Notes: generated by a model not told the origin, from the letters alone. A stretch of 64,000 bases of DNA from an uncultured Pseudomonadota bacterium (GCA_947054505.1 CAMRWU010000001.1:156464-220463), one strand, 5' to 3'; positions 25,683 through 35,008 are shown, numbered from the stretch's first letter. Numbers and translations are program-made.

Positions 25683-27698
25683 ATGGCAGAAAGCGAAGAA
25701 AACGTTCAAAAAGAATCCTCAGCCCCTCTTGAACCGGAAAAAAACATTTTTCTGGTCAAAGAACGTTATGAAATTGATTTCAACATACCTCTGCCGCAAT
25801 TTGACACCAATGGCACCGTTGCTTTTCAAACCAAAGATAAAACCAACCCGCAAAAAGAACTTTTTGCTCTTGTGTGCAGTAATGAACATCCTCCGCGCCT
25901 TTCTGTTTTATCTTATTTAAAATCAATAGATCATACCGGTATTTTAAAGCTTGTTGACTATGGTGTTGTCGACTTTCCGCAAACAAAAACTCAAAATATG
26001 GCACTGATTTATCGACAACCGACAGGCCCTAAAGTCTCTTTGTTCAATCCGGAAAACACTTTAAATAAGAACAGTTTTGAAAAATTCAAATCATGTATTC
26101 TGTCATTGTTATCGGCATGTGAAGCGCTAAAATCCTATAATCTCACACACCGTGCCTTGCGACCGGATAACCTTTACTATAAAGATTCCAGTTGCTCCGA
26201 GATTGTTATTGGTGACTGCGCGGCTTCCTTTCCGTCTCTGTATCAGCCATCGGAATACGAAACAATCGAAAATCTTCTTGCTCTTCCGCAAGGCAGAGGC
26301 AACGGAATCCCTGCAGATGATGCCTATGCCATTGGCGTTGTCATGCTAGCCATTGTTCTTCAGAAAGAAATTAATTTAGGCGTTTCCACCCCTGAATTAT
26401 TAAGAATGAAATTAAAAAAAGGTTCCTACGTCACTCTGACAAACGGTGAAAAAATTGCCAGCCAGTTCACCACGGTTCTAAAGGGTTTATTAGTTGATAA
26501 CGCAGAAAATCGCTGGAGCTATATGCAGGTATACAATTATCTGGAAGGCAAAGGCGGCTCCGTCAATGAACTGAACGAAAAGTCTATGCGCGCCTTAACA
26601 ATAAACGGCGAAAAACTCTATACCTCCAAAAGCATAGCCATCGCTCTGCAAAAATCTCCCGAAGAAGCCATCGCACTAATCCGTAGCGGCAAACTTCAGG
26701 AATGGATAAAAAACGGCCTCGGAAATGAAAAATTATATGCCAGAATAATAAAAATCGCCCAACAACAAGCCGAGAGCAACAGTTCAGCACTCAATATGGT
26801 TTCGCAAATCTGTATTTTACTGGATCACACCCTTCCCATTAAAACCGGAGACTTATACCTTTTTCCGGAAGGATTACCCAAAGCAATCTTTTATTACCTC
26901 AAAAACGGGCTTGGACTGACAGACTTTTATTCCCTGCTATCTAACGATTTGATAAAACTCTGGTATCAGGAACAACCCTCTCTGCGAGCTCCGTCAAACA
27001 GCAGTGAATTTAAAAACTACATTAACCGCAAAGACTTCGGCTATGGAATCGACCGGATAATGTATGATTTTGACGAAGACTTGCCTTGCACCAGCCCTCT
27101 TATCAACGGCGATTTCATCAATTCGCCTTCTCGACTGCTCCGCTCTCTGAATAACAACTATTCCCAGTTCAAAGAACGGATACCTTATGATAAAAACATC
27201 ATCGCCTATCTGCGTTGCAAAATGGGTAAAAAAATAGATGGCATCCTAACCGACTTAAACTCCCGACAGGAAAGTATGCAAAACAGTGCCATCATCCGTC
27301 TTTATGCCAATATTCAAAACAAACATGGTCCCGTACATCTTTATAAACTCACACAATGGTTGCTTAATGCGGCACGTCCTGTCATCAGGACCTATCACAA
27401 TCTAAAATATCAAAAATATTTGGAACATGAACTGATAAAAACCTCAAAAAGCGGAAAAATCATTGATTTATATGACGTTTTGGAAAACGAAAAAGCCCGC
27501 CAAAAAGACAAAGAAGAATTCTCCGCCGCGCTAAAAGAAATCAATCGTCTCACCTCAGAAAAAAACAAAATTCTGAGCGGAAGCACCAAACTCGACGAAG
27601 AATCCAAAGAACTTGCATGGCGTTTTGCCGCCGTTTTAGGAACCTTATCAATGATAACATCTTTTGTTTTCAGCCTTCTGCACTGGATAATGCAATGA
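25683..27698 (+). CDS. Tail-anchored pseudokinase-like protein
   Basis: The 671-residue protein has an N-terminal protein-kinase-like region (about residues 20-290). The catalytic loop reads THRALRPDNLYY where active kinases have HRDLKPxN, so the catalytic Asp is replaced, and the DFG position reads GDCAA. No glycine-rich loop is evident. Downstream is a helical region (NGEKLYTSKSIAIALQKSPE near 305) of unknown family, a coiled-coil segment (about 590-640), and a final membrane helix (about 650-669) that would leave almost no residues outside. It looks like a cytoplasmic scaffold held to the membrane by its tail. ATG 25683 is used. The stop overlaps the next gene (ATGA), so they are coupled. 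Confidence 0.7.
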   Translation: MAESEENVQKESSAPLEPEKNIFLVKERYEIDFNIPLPQFDTNGTVAFQTKDKTNPQKELFALVCSNEHPPRLSVLSYLKSIDHTGILKLVDYGVVDFPQTKTQNMALIYRQPTGPKVSLFNPENTLNKNSFEKFKSCILSLLSACEALKSYNLTHRALRPDNLYYKDSSCSEIVIGDCAASFPSLYQPSEYETIENLLALPQGRGNGIPADDAYAIGVVMLAIVLQKEINLGVSTPELLRMKLKKGSYVTLTNGEKIASQFTTVLKGLLVDNAENRWSYMQVYNYLEGKGGSVNELNEKSMRALTINGEKLYTSKSIAIALQKSPEEAIALIRSGKLQEWIKNGLGNEKLYARIIKIAQQQAESNSSALNMVSQICILLDHTLPIKTGDLYLFPEGLPKAIFYYLKNGLGLTDFYSLLSNDLIKLWYQEQPSLRAPSNSSEFKNYINRKDFGYGIDRIMYDFDEDLPCTSPLINGDFINSPSRLLRSLNNNYSQFKERIPYDKNIIAYLRCKMGKKIDGILTDLNSRQESMQNSAIIRLYANIQNKHGPVHLYKLTQWLLNAARPVIRTYHNLKYQKYLEHELIKTSKSGKIIDLYDVLENEKARQKDKEEFSAALKEINRLTSEKNKILSGSTKLDEESKELAWRFAAVLGTLSMITSFVFSLLHWIMQ

Positions 27699-28171
27699 AA
27701 CTACGCAAAAAAAATACTGAAAAACCTCAAACGGGAAAAAAACTGTCACTGGTTCAGAAATGGGTTTTGGCCGCAGCGCTTATTGTCTTGATTGTCGCCA
27801 CCTTTCCGGTAGCTCTTGTCATCATCATCGGCTTGTTGCCGTCAGTCACACTTCTCATAACCGATCCGCATAACGGCAATAAACTTATCATCGTCGGCTG
27901 TTTTAACCTGACCGGCGTATTTATCTGCCTGACCAATCTTATCAACCAAATCGGAGCAATTGAACCATTCACAATCCGCAACAATATCTTTAATTTGTTG
28001 ATTATGCTGGGAGCCGCCGGCTTTGGGATGATTTTATACTACGAACTGCCCAATTTATTTGTCAAACTCTCCACCTCATCATCTCAAAGAAGAATCAAAA
28101 ACATCGATTCCAAACTCGAAAAACTAACTGCCGAATGGGGTAACAATCAGGACACGGCTCCTGAAAAATAA
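27695..28171 (+). CDS. Small membrane protein coupled to the pseudokinase
   Basis: A 158-residue protein with a basic N-terminus, three or four hydrophobic segments (about residues 24-50, 62-82, 93-115) and a polar helical C-terminus (about 120-158). I do not recognise the family. Its start ATG overlaps the stop of the pseudokinase gene in an ATGA arrangement, so both proteins are probably made together and may form a membrane complex. A longer frame starting at 27617 only overlaps the upstream gene. Confidence 0.68.
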   Translation: MKLRKKNTEKPQTGKKLSLVQKWVLAAALIVLIVATFPVALVIIIGLLPSVTLLITDPHNGNKLIIVGCFNLTGVFICLTNLINQIGAIEPFTIRNNIFNLLIMLGAAGFGMILYYELPNLFVKLSTSSSQRRIKNIDSKLEKLTAEWGNNQDTAPEK

Positions 28172-28197
28172 AAGCCCGTTCTGGGCTTTATATTTTT
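28170..28197 (+). terminator. Terminator between the pseudokinase operon and rpoH
   Basis: AAAGCCC, GTTCT, GGGCTTT then ATATTTTT. It touches the rpoH stop codon on the other strand. Confidence 0.75.
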
Positions 28198-29071
28198 ACA
28201 CCGGAAGTCCGATAGTTTTTTTGATTTTCTTAATCGAATTCAATTCAATCTGACGGACACGTTCTTTAGAAATATTATAAGTTCTGCTTAAATCATCCAA
28301 CGTAACAGCCTTGTCACTCAAACGCCGTTTGAACAAAATGTCCTTTTCGCGTTTGTTCAGACAAACCAATGCATCATTAAACAGCTTGCGACGATGACGC
28401 ATCGTATCACTGTAAACCAAGACATCTTCTTGATTGGGTTTGTTGTCAGCAATAAAATCCATCCATTCACTGCCTTTTTCGGAAGAAGCGTCAACAATCG
28501 TGTTCAATGAACCATCATGAGCTTTCAGACGCATATTCATATCCGCAACATCTTGTACGCTAACATCCAAAGAACGAGCAATACCGCTCAAAACCTGCGG
28601 AGACAAATCTCTGTCATCAGTCAAATTCAATCTGTTTTTAATTTTGCGCAGGTTGAAAAACAATTTTTTCTGAGCCGCAGTTGTTCCGATTTTTACCAAA
28701 GACCAAGAATTAAGAATATATTTCTGAACAGAAGCCTTAATCCACCACAAAGCGTAAGTCGAAAAACGAAAACCTTTTTCCGGTTCAAATTTTTCAATAG
28801 CATAAAGCAAACCGATATTACCTTCAGAAATCATTTCTGAACTGGGCAAACCATAACCTTTATACTTTGAAACAACTTTAACGACAAGCCGCAAGTGAGA
28901 TGTGACCAATACTTTGGCTATTTCAGGATTTTTTGTTTCCTGATATTTAACAGCCAGTTTATATTCTTCTTCCTGAGAAAGGATAGGATATTGTCTGATA
29001 CGCTGTAAATAGCGCACCATGTTAATTTCGGGCGAAAAGTCAATTCCGCTTAATGCGAGAGGGTTTTCCAT
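28196..29071 (-). CDS. rpoH: RNA polymerase heat-shock sigma factor RpoH
   Basis: The 291-residue sigma70-family protein has region 1.2 (YPILSQEEEYKLAVKYQE), region 2 (HLRLVVKVVSKYKGYGLP, GLLYAIEKFEPEKGFRFSTY), the RpoH box (QKKLFFNLRK) and region 4 ending in SKERVRQIELNSIKKIKK. RpoH directs transcription of chaperone and protease genes. The 148-base 5' leader contains two copies of TAGGTTGCG on the minus strand, which could be promoter or regulatory elements. It lies next to rluD as in many Alphaproteobacteria. Confidence 0.95.
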   Translation of the reverse strand: MENPLALSGIDFSPEINMVRYLQRIRQYPILSQEEEYKLAVKYQETKNPEIAKVLVTSHLRLVVKVVSKYKGYGLPSSEMISEGNIGLLYAIEKFEPEKGFRFSTYALWWIKASVQKYILNSWSLVKIGTTAAQKKLFFNLRKIKNRLNLTDDRDLSPQVLSGIARSLDVSVQDVADMNMRLKAHDGSLNTIVDASSEKGSEWMDFIADNKPNQEDVLVYSDTMRHRRKLFNDALVCLNKREKDILFKRRLSDKAVTLDDLSRTYNISKERVRQIELNSIKKIKKTIGLPV

Positions 29072-29219
29072 TTTTGGTACTCCTGTTTCGAGTTAAAACT
29101 GAGTAGTCCAAGTCCCTAGTCCGCAACCTAATAAATCGACAGCAACTGAGCTTAAATATTTTGGAAAAAGACGCAACCTAGTAAAAAGTTTTAGTTATCC
29201 ACATACATTTAGTTCTAAG

Positions 29220-30194
29220 CTAGATTTTCTCAAGAGTCGCCAGCAATTGCAAAAAATCTTCCGGCAAATCGGAATCAAACTGCAAAAATTGCCCGCTCCG
29301 CGGATGAACAAAACCCAATGATTTGGCGTGAAGAGCTTGCCTGCTAAAGGAATTAACATATTCCCGTATATCTTCATCAATACTTTTAAACTCGAGTCTT
29401 TTATTTTTGCCGTATAACTGTTCGCCAATCAAAGGACAACCTTTGGAACTCAAATGGACTCGGATTTGATGAGTTCTTCCCGTTTCCAAATTACATTGCA
29501 CCAAACTGGCAACATTTTTAAATATTTTCAGTGTCTTATAATTGGTTATCGCATTTTTTCCGTTCTTGCGAACAATCGCCATTTTTTTTCGATCATACGG
29601 ACTCCTGCCGATAAGAGATTCTATTTTTCCTTCCAATGGCGATACAACACCAAAAACCATCGCATAATATGTGCGTTCAATAGAGTGTTCGGCAAACTGC
29701 GCACACAAAGCTTTATGTGTCATATCATTTTTTGCAACAACCAGCAAACCGGATGTATCTTTATCGATTCTATGAACAATCCCCGGACGCTTAACTCCGC
29801 CAATTCCGGACAGCTTCCCCTGACAATGAAATAACAGAGCATTGACCAATGTTCCGTTTGGCGCCCCTGGTGCCGGATGAACAGTCATCCCAAAAGGTTT
29901 ATTGACGACGATTAAATCTTCATCCTCAAAAACAACATCCAAAGGAATATCTTCCGGCTGAGGAATAGCATCTACAGGCTCCGGTACCACCAAAGAATAC
30001 TCGTCACCTTCCTTAACCTTCGCTGAACTGTCGGTAATAACATCACCATTGCGGCTGATATTCCCGTCTTTCAACAAACGCTGAATTTGCGATCGTGAAA
30101 TATCAGGAAAACTCACCACCAAAAATTTATCTATTCGCCAGCCATTATAGCTTTTATTAACTATTACCGTGTTACAATCTTCAGTATCAATCAT
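29220..30194 (-). CDS. rluD: 23S rRNA pseudouridine synthase RluD family
   Basis: The 324-residue protein has an N-terminal S4 RNA-binding domain (about residues 15-75, RIDKFLVVSFPDISRSQIQR), then the RluA-type catalytic domain with the active-site aspartate in HRIDKDTSGLLVVAK and the GRTHQIRVHLSSKGCPLIG motif. RluD modifies helix 69 of 23S rRNA. It is divergent from the small DUF6476-like gene and upstream of rpoH. Confidence 0.92.
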   Translation of the reverse strand: MIDTEDCNTVIVNKSYNGWRIDKFLVVSFPDISRSQIQRLLKDGNISRNGDVITDSSAKVKEGDEYSLVVPEPVDAIPQPEDIPLDVVFEDEDLIVVNKPFGMTVHPAPGAPNGTLVNALLFHCQGKLSGIGGVKRPGIVHRIDKDTSGLLVVAKNDMTHKALCAQFAEHSIERTYYAMVFGVVSPLEGKIESLIGRSPYDRKKMAIVRKNGKNAITNYKTLKIFKNVASLVQCNLETGRTHQIRVHLSSKGCPLIGEQLYGKNKRLEFKSIDEDIREYVNSFSRQALHAKSLGFVHPRSGQFLQFDSDLPEDFLQLLATLEKI

Positions 30195-30266
30195 TTTTAT
30201 TCTTTATCAAACAGTCCTTTTCGACTATAATAAAGATAAAAAGCCAACTTGCAAGAGAGATAGAGC

Positions 30267-30569
30267 ATGGACAAGCTGAAAATTGTAAAATCAATTGTAT
30301 TCATTCTGACTTTTTTGTTAATATTCGGTACCTTGTTGCTACTTGGTCAAATTTATCAAAAAACGCGCTCATCCTCCTCAACCGACACCAACCTCTTTTA
30401 TCTTAACCAACCGGAGGGAAGCTCTGTTGCCGACTACAAAACAGATAACGGCAACCTCGTTCTTTTAATAAAAAACGGCGGACAAGCAAACCGAATTATC
30501 ATTTTCAATCCGCAAACAGGCCAAACAGAAACAACAATTCATGTAAACGGACCCCAAGACCATGACTGA
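30267..30569 (+). CDS. Small single-helix membrane protein, DUF6476-like
   Basis: A 100-residue protein with one N-terminal membrane helix (about residues 10-30, SIVFILTFLLIFGTLLLLGQIY) and a ~70-residue periplasmic domain ending NPQTGQTETTIHV. A protein of this design next to rluD and rpoH is a known alphaproteobacterial arrangement (DUF6476 family); the assignment rests on context and layout. It overlaps the next gene by 8 bases. Confidence 0.65.
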   Translation: MDKLKIVKSIVFILTFLLIFGTLLLLGQIYQKTRSSSSTDTNLFYLNQPEGSSVADYKTDNGNLVLLIKNGGQANRIIIFNPQTGQTETTIHVNGPQDHD

Positions 30570-31512
30570 CACAGAAGAATTCAACCTTGATAAAGAACTC
30601 CTTAACACAGATTTTATTCCTGCCGACATCAATCTGGAAGAACATTTTGGCATCAATACTTCTGACAACAAAAGCAACAATGCGGATGAGTTTGATAAAT
30701 TGTTGGATGATTTCATCAATAATCATATTGAAGATATTAAAGATACTCAAAACGAAATCCAAGAAAGCATTAAAGACAACAAACCGGATGCTTCCGTCTT
30801 ATCCGGAGACGAAGAATTCATCAACAATCTCTATCCTGAAGAACGTCGTTTTTACGATGCATACATCAACTTCAGAATAGCAATCGGAGAACTGGCGGAA
30901 AAAGCCAATCTGACAATGCCCAAATTACAATTCAGCGCCCAAGCAATTTACCCACGCTTCCGTCCGTCACGCGGAAGAATAGCTTCTCAAGACATTGTTC
31001 AATGTTGGGAACTAATGCTTGCCGCACAACCGATACGTCTGTCCGGCTTGCCACAAAACGCCACAGACGAACAAATTTTGGACTTTGCCGAAAAAACAAC
31101 CGAGGAAAGCTTGCAAATGGCTCTGATTTCCTATGTTGAAATTCTCATTGAAATGGAAGGCTGTGAAATCGCCTACAATCTCCGCAAAGCCAAAGCTGAA
31201 AAACGAAAAATAGAACGCCGTATCTACGAAGAACACCAAAAACAGATAGAAACCAAACGCCGCTATATTGAAGCCATCAAAAAGAAAGAATTTCCAATTG
31301 ATGCCGACCGTTTGGTTACCAACTTCTTCAAAACCGCTCGCAAAGATCCGGATGGCGCACAAAAAATTCTCGAAAACAATCCGGCTACTTTTGCTCCGAT
31401 TGAAACGGACAAGCTAAAACCGCGCTTCTTCGGAATGATAAACCCCAAACCGGAAGACGGTATTCGGATTAACAAAGAAATCGGTAAATTCCTAAAAAAC
31501 TTAAAGGCCTAG
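30562..31512 (+). CDS. Unknown cytoplasmic protein, first gene of the VirD4-linked block
   Basis: I do not recognise this 316-residue protein. Residues 1-90 are acidic and probably disordered (many D, E, N). The middle (about 95-215) is compact (FYDAYINFRIAIGELAEKAN, SQDIVQCWELMLAAQPIRL). A long basic helix follows (about 215-255, KAEKRKIERRIYEEHQKQIE). No signal peptide or membrane segment. It overlaps the upstream small gene and so is transcribed with it; a separate promoter lies between it and the next gene. Confidence 0.68.
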   Translation: MTDTEEFNLDKELLNTDFIPADINLEEHFGINTSDNKSNNADEFDKLLDDFINNHIEDIKDTQNEIQESIKDNKPDASVLSGDEEFINNLYPEERRFYDAYINFRIAIGELAEKANLTMPKLQFSAQAIYPRFRPSRGRIASQDIVQCWELMLAAQPIRLSGLPQNATDEQILDFAEKTTEESLQMALISYVEILIEMEGCEIAYNLRKAKAEKRKIERRIYEEHQKQIETKRRYIEAIKKKEFPIDADRLVTNFFKTARKDPDGAQKILENNPATFAPIETDKLKPRFFGMINPKPEDGIRINKEIGKFLKNLKA

Positions 31513-31530
31513 TCATTTTTTACAAAAATA

Positions 31531-31559
31531 TAGACAAAACAAAAATTTACTGATATAAT
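31531..31559 (+). promoter_or_regulatory. Near-consensus sigma70 promoter of the VirD4-linked genes
   Basis: TAGACA (31531-31536), 17 bases, TATAAT (31554-31559), 30 bases before the ATG at 31590. It would drive the four genes through the VirD4-type ATPase. Confidence 0.72.
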
Positions 31560-31589
31560 CAAATGAAAATGTAAGCAAAAAAGAGGTGT

Positions 31590-33230
31590 ATGATGAGTGT
31601 TGCCAATGAAACTAGAAATAAAGTCAGTGCAATCAGTGCAACTGTAGGTGCGGCTCCGACATCCAGAACAACACCGGTTCCTACCAGAACGCCGGATTCA
31701 TCATCTCGTCCGGCAACCAATACTCAAACATCACCCACCACTGTTGTTGACCAAGCGGTCAACCCTTCGAGTGATTTACAAACCAATCCCAGTGATATGA
31801 AAGTCAATCCTGAAGAACGTCTTGATTTCTTGGTTAATGAACAACGAACCCGTAATCTCTCACCGGAAGAATCTGAAGAACTCAACAATCTATTACAAAA
31901 TCAGAAAAAAAACGTTGGTGATATAAAAAGAGCAAAAGACAAAAAAGAAAATGAAGCTAACTTAGATCCGATAAAAATCGAACAAGGCGACATTATCGAC
32001 TATATGATGAAAGAAATCATTTTAGCTTCTGCTGGTTGGGCCGGCGGAAAAATTTGTGGTATTACAGGTTATTATTTAATATACAAACCGGCATCAATAT
32101 TTTACCACAAATTAACAGATAAAGATAAGGAAGGAGCTAAAGCGACTGGCACATCTGGAAATACAGCTTACAAAAAATATGAAATCAAAGATAGTGACGA
32201 CAAAACAACCGCTTTTACTAAAACTGTAGGATTAGCCCTCACCAAAAAAATTGAAAAAATCGAAACAGCCTCTGCTTTAAATACGGCAAATTTACAAACA
32301 TTGTTAAATGCCGCAATCGATAACAAGCTGGGAGAACCAATAAAGCTTCTTAATCCCAATACTCATCAAGAAGAAGAATATCAGTCCCTAAGTGATGCGT
32401 TAAAAACTATTCCCATGGTAGATGAACAACAAACAGCCCAATTACTGCAAAGCTTCAATCAGTTGGCGCAAAACAACCCGAAAAGACTTAATGAGCTGAA
32501 ACAACAAGCGCAATCCACCGCCCAAACACTGATAAACCACCAAACAGCTCAAAGAGTTTTTGAAGAACAATATGCGACAGCAATGATGATTCAAAATATG
32601 CAAAAAGACCCTCAATATCTTGGTATCCAAGATCCAAAAGCTTTAACCGATGCAGAAAAAACACGCATTCAAAATGAAAAAAATCTCCATAAAGGAAATG
32701 CCAAGCTTCTTTTTGCCAGAATGTATGCTGAATACCATCGCAATCCTCCGACAGCTTTAACCCAAAAGCTTAAACAAGAATATTCTTCTTTCTCAGAATT
32801 TGTTGGTATAACCTCTGTTGCTTTAGAACATGCCAAAAAAACAACTGAAAGAGGCCAATATGTAGAAAAAGGCAAAAACCCTGAAGAAAAAAGAAACATT
32901 TTAAGACAAAACAAAGAAAATCCCAACGAAGCTCTTGATCATCTTAATAAAATTATGGGGATAAAAAAACCGGAACAAAACAGTGCAACACAACAAACCA
33001 CAATGTTGCAAGCAACACAAACAATGCAAAGCTTTGAAACGACTGATTTAGATAGAAATATTACAGCTCTTCAAGCAGAACTGGCTGACAACAACCAAAA
33101 AAGAAAAAGAGTTCAAGAAGTAAAAACAAAAGCTAAAAATAAATCAGCATACCAAGCGTCGCAATCAACTATTTCTCCGACGCAAGCGGCTCTCCATGTA
33201 GCCCATTCCCGAGGGGGCGGACATGTTTAA
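31590..33230 (+). CDS. Unknown Gln/Asn/Thr-rich protein, candidate secreted substrate or scaffold
   Basis: A 546-residue protein without recognisable domains. Residues 1-75 are low-complexity (T, S, P, N). A weak hydrophobic stretch sits at about 148-172 (IILASAGWAGGKICGITGYYLIY). The rest is polar and mostly helical with much Q, N, K and E. The C-terminus is basic and ends AHSRGGGHV. The gene is more AT-rich than its neighbours. It overlaps the next membrane-protein gene by 8 bases and lies in the operon ending in a VirD4-type ATPase, so a substrate or accessory role in secretion is possible. That is inference from position only. Start ATG 31590 or 31593. Confidence 0.68.
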   Translation: MMSVANETRNKVSAISATVGAAPTSRTTPVPTRTPDSSSRPATNTQTSPTTVVDQAVNPSSDLQTNPSDMKVNPEERLDFLVNEQRTRNLSPEESEELNNLLQNQKKNVGDIKRAKDKKENEANLDPIKIEQGDIIDYMMKEIILASAGWAGGKICGITGYYLIYKPASIFYHKLTDKDKEGAKATGTSGNTAYKKYEIKDSDDKTTAFTKTVGLALTKKIEKIETASALNTANLQTLLNAAIDNKLGEPIKLLNPNTHQEEEYQSLSDALKTIPMVDEQQTAQLLQSFNQLAQNNPKRLNELKQQAQSTAQTLINHQTAQRVFEEQYATAMMIQNMQKDPQYLGIQDPKALTDAEKTRIQNEKNLHKGNAKLLFARMYAEYHRNPPTALTQKLKQEYSSFSEFVGITSVALEHAKKTTERGQYVEKGKNPEEKRNILRQNKENPNEALDHLNKIMGIKKPEQNSATQQTTMLQATQTMQSFETTDLDRNITALQAELADNNQKRKRVQEVKTKAKNKSAYQASQSTISPTQAALHVAHSRGGGHV

Positions 33231-33708
33231 AAAAATATTCCGCTTCATTCGTCTGGGTATCATCGGTGTTTTGTGGACATATATCTTTATGCTGTTTATC
33301 AATTGGGAACTTATTTCCCTGTGGAATTTCAATTTCCTATCCTCTCACAGCTGGAAAACCATCAGTCGTTTCTGGCAAGCCGGCGGCGTTATAAAATCAG
33401 CCAAAGACTATTTATTCTTGTTGAACCTTGCTCTTATTCCCATTATTTGGATTTGGGGTTGGCGATACTTTGCCCGTCAAAACTATGTTTCCATTTTGAT
33501 TTGGCCTTACACAGCATACAACAATTATATGATTAAAAAGCTGAAAAACACATCAAAAATCGCGTTAAAAAACGTTGGTGCCGCCAACAATGACGTTGAA
33601 ATAATAAAAAATCAAATAGAATCCATAAAACCCGAAAAGCCGAAAGAAGTGTTGGATATCAGAAAAAACATCCAAAACAAGATAAACTCGGCTTCTGATA
33701 AAAAATAA
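33223..33708 (+). CDS. Two-helix membrane protein, paralogue 1 in the VirD4-linked block
   Basis: A 161-residue protein with two membrane helices (about residues 8-28 and 62-84) and a polar, lysine-rich C-terminal tail (about 105-161) likely cytoplasmic. Its first ~110 residues align by eye with those of the next gene: hydrophobic helix, W-x-F/L between helices, SxHxW, W-x-x-G-x-V-I, then a second helix ending in a Trp pair. It starts inside the end of the previous gene. The family is not known to me. Confidence 0.7.
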   Translation: MFKKIFRFIRLGIIGVLWTYIFMLFINWELISLWNFNFLSSHSWKTISRFWQAGGVIKSAKDYLFLLNLALIPIIWIWGWRYFARQNYVSILIWPYTAYNNYMIKKLKNTSKIALKNVGAANNDVEIIKNQIESIKPEKPKEVLDIRKNIQNKINSASDKK

Positions 33709-33764
33709 AGAGTTGTTAACCATTTTAAGATAAAATCGCCACATAAAAAAGGAGTTAAAGTTTT

Positions 33765-34994
33765 TTGAAACCGTTAATGATATTGATGCGAATAGCTTTT
33801 GTCGGCATCTTCTGGAGCATTTTTTTTCTGGAAGGTATTCGCGTCATATTACTCACAAACTGGCGATTTGACATCTTTCGCTCAACCCACTGGGAACATG
33901 CATGGAAACTGTGGCTTTCCGGCTGGGTTATTGACGACCCTAAAGAATGGGCTTTTATCCTCATCATTTTAACCTTTATCCCCCTGTGGTTAACCGGTTG
34001 GGCGGCATTAAGCATGCTCCCGTGGGAAAAGATGTTCCGTTGGATTGCGGCATCCCCTCTAACAATAACCAATAAACTACTGGGAGGACAAATCAAAAAA
34101 ATTGCCGACACCGCCAGTGTCAAGGTTGTTAAGAAGAAGAAATCATACAAAGAAATCAGACCTCGCAGTTTGCGCCAACCGACAGACAGTTTTTCCAATG
34201 CACCGCAAAAATCAAGTGTTAAAACGCCTGTTCCGGCGGCTCCACAACATATTCCTTTGGCGACCCCGACAGAAATATCATCTGCTTCAACTCAGTTCAA
34301 CCACTCCTTGTTTGATTTTGATGATAACTCGGTTGACTTTGACTTCGATCTTTTTGATGAAAAACCCAAAGAAGAACCTAAACCTATAGAAAAAGAAGTT
34401 AAGGAAAAACCAGAACCCAAACGCAACCGCGAACGAACCAAACAAAATTTGAAAGAGGAAAAAACAGCATCAGCACCGCAAACAACCAAAGGTTCTTCTA
34501 ACTCTACTCTCGAAATCATCAAACAAAAAGGTTATGAAGTTATCTCCGGCGCCACAATTAAAAACACCCTCATCGATTTCATCTGTCTTTCGGAAAATCA
34601 GCTGTGTATTTGCCTTAATGATAAAGAACCTGGAGATTGGCTTGCCGATGAAGAACGCTTTAATGATGAAGAACCATTGTGGTTTTCTGAAAGTTCACAC
34701 CGAATTTCTCCTGTCCGAAAAATTGATGTCGCTCGTCAAATTCTTAAGGACAAATTAACCGAAGCTGACTTAAACTTTGAAATAAAGGCCTATGTGATTG
34801 AACAAATCGGTAATATTATTAACGCCGAAGATATGTTCGAAATATGGGATGGAATGAACATTAACGTCACCCGAATTGACCGCGGCACCCCCAAAGAGCT
34901 CCGCCTATTTGCCAAAGCTCTTGATGAAGCCGAAGGAAAAATCGCAACCGACAAATTTGAAAAAGTTAAAAAATTAATTCGTAGTATAGCCTAG
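33765..34994 (+). CDS. Two-helix membrane protein, paralogue 2, with a large cytoplasmic domain
   Basis: The 409-residue protein repeats the two-helix module of the previous gene (helices about 8-28 and 63-84), then has a disordered acidic/proline linker (about 120-240) and a folded C-terminal domain (about 245-405; GYEVISGATIKNTLIDFICL, NDKEPGDWLADEERF). That domain has a beta-hairpin pattern like NERD or other restriction-endonuclease-fold domains, but the catalytic residues are not convincing. Overall design, two N-terminal helices plus a cytoplasmic domain beside a coupling ATPase, resembles DotM/IcmP, without clear similarity. TTG 33765 is used because GGAG lies 10 bases upstream; the next ATG is too far from it. 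Confidence 0.7.
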   Translation: MKPLMILMRIAFVGIFWSIFFLEGIRVILLTNWRFDIFRSTHWEHAWKLWLSGWVIDDPKEWAFILIILTFIPLWLTGWAALSMLPWEKMFRWIAASPLTITNKLLGGQIKKIADTASVKVVKKKKSYKEIRPRSLRQPTDSFSNAPQKSSVKTPVPAAPQHIPLATPTEISSASTQFNHSLFDFDDNSVDFDFDLFDEKPKEEPKPIEKEVKEKPEPKRNRERTKQNLKEEKTASAPQTTKGSSNSTLEIIKQKGYEVISGATIKNTLIDFICLSENQLCICLNDKEPGDWLADEERFNDEEPLWFSESSHRISPVRKIDVARQILKDKLTEADLNFEIKAYVIEQIGNIINAEDMFEIWDGMNINVTRIDRGTPKELRLFAKALDEAEGKIATDKFEKVKKLIRSIA

Positions 34995-35008
34995 AGGTTT
35001 ATTAACAG

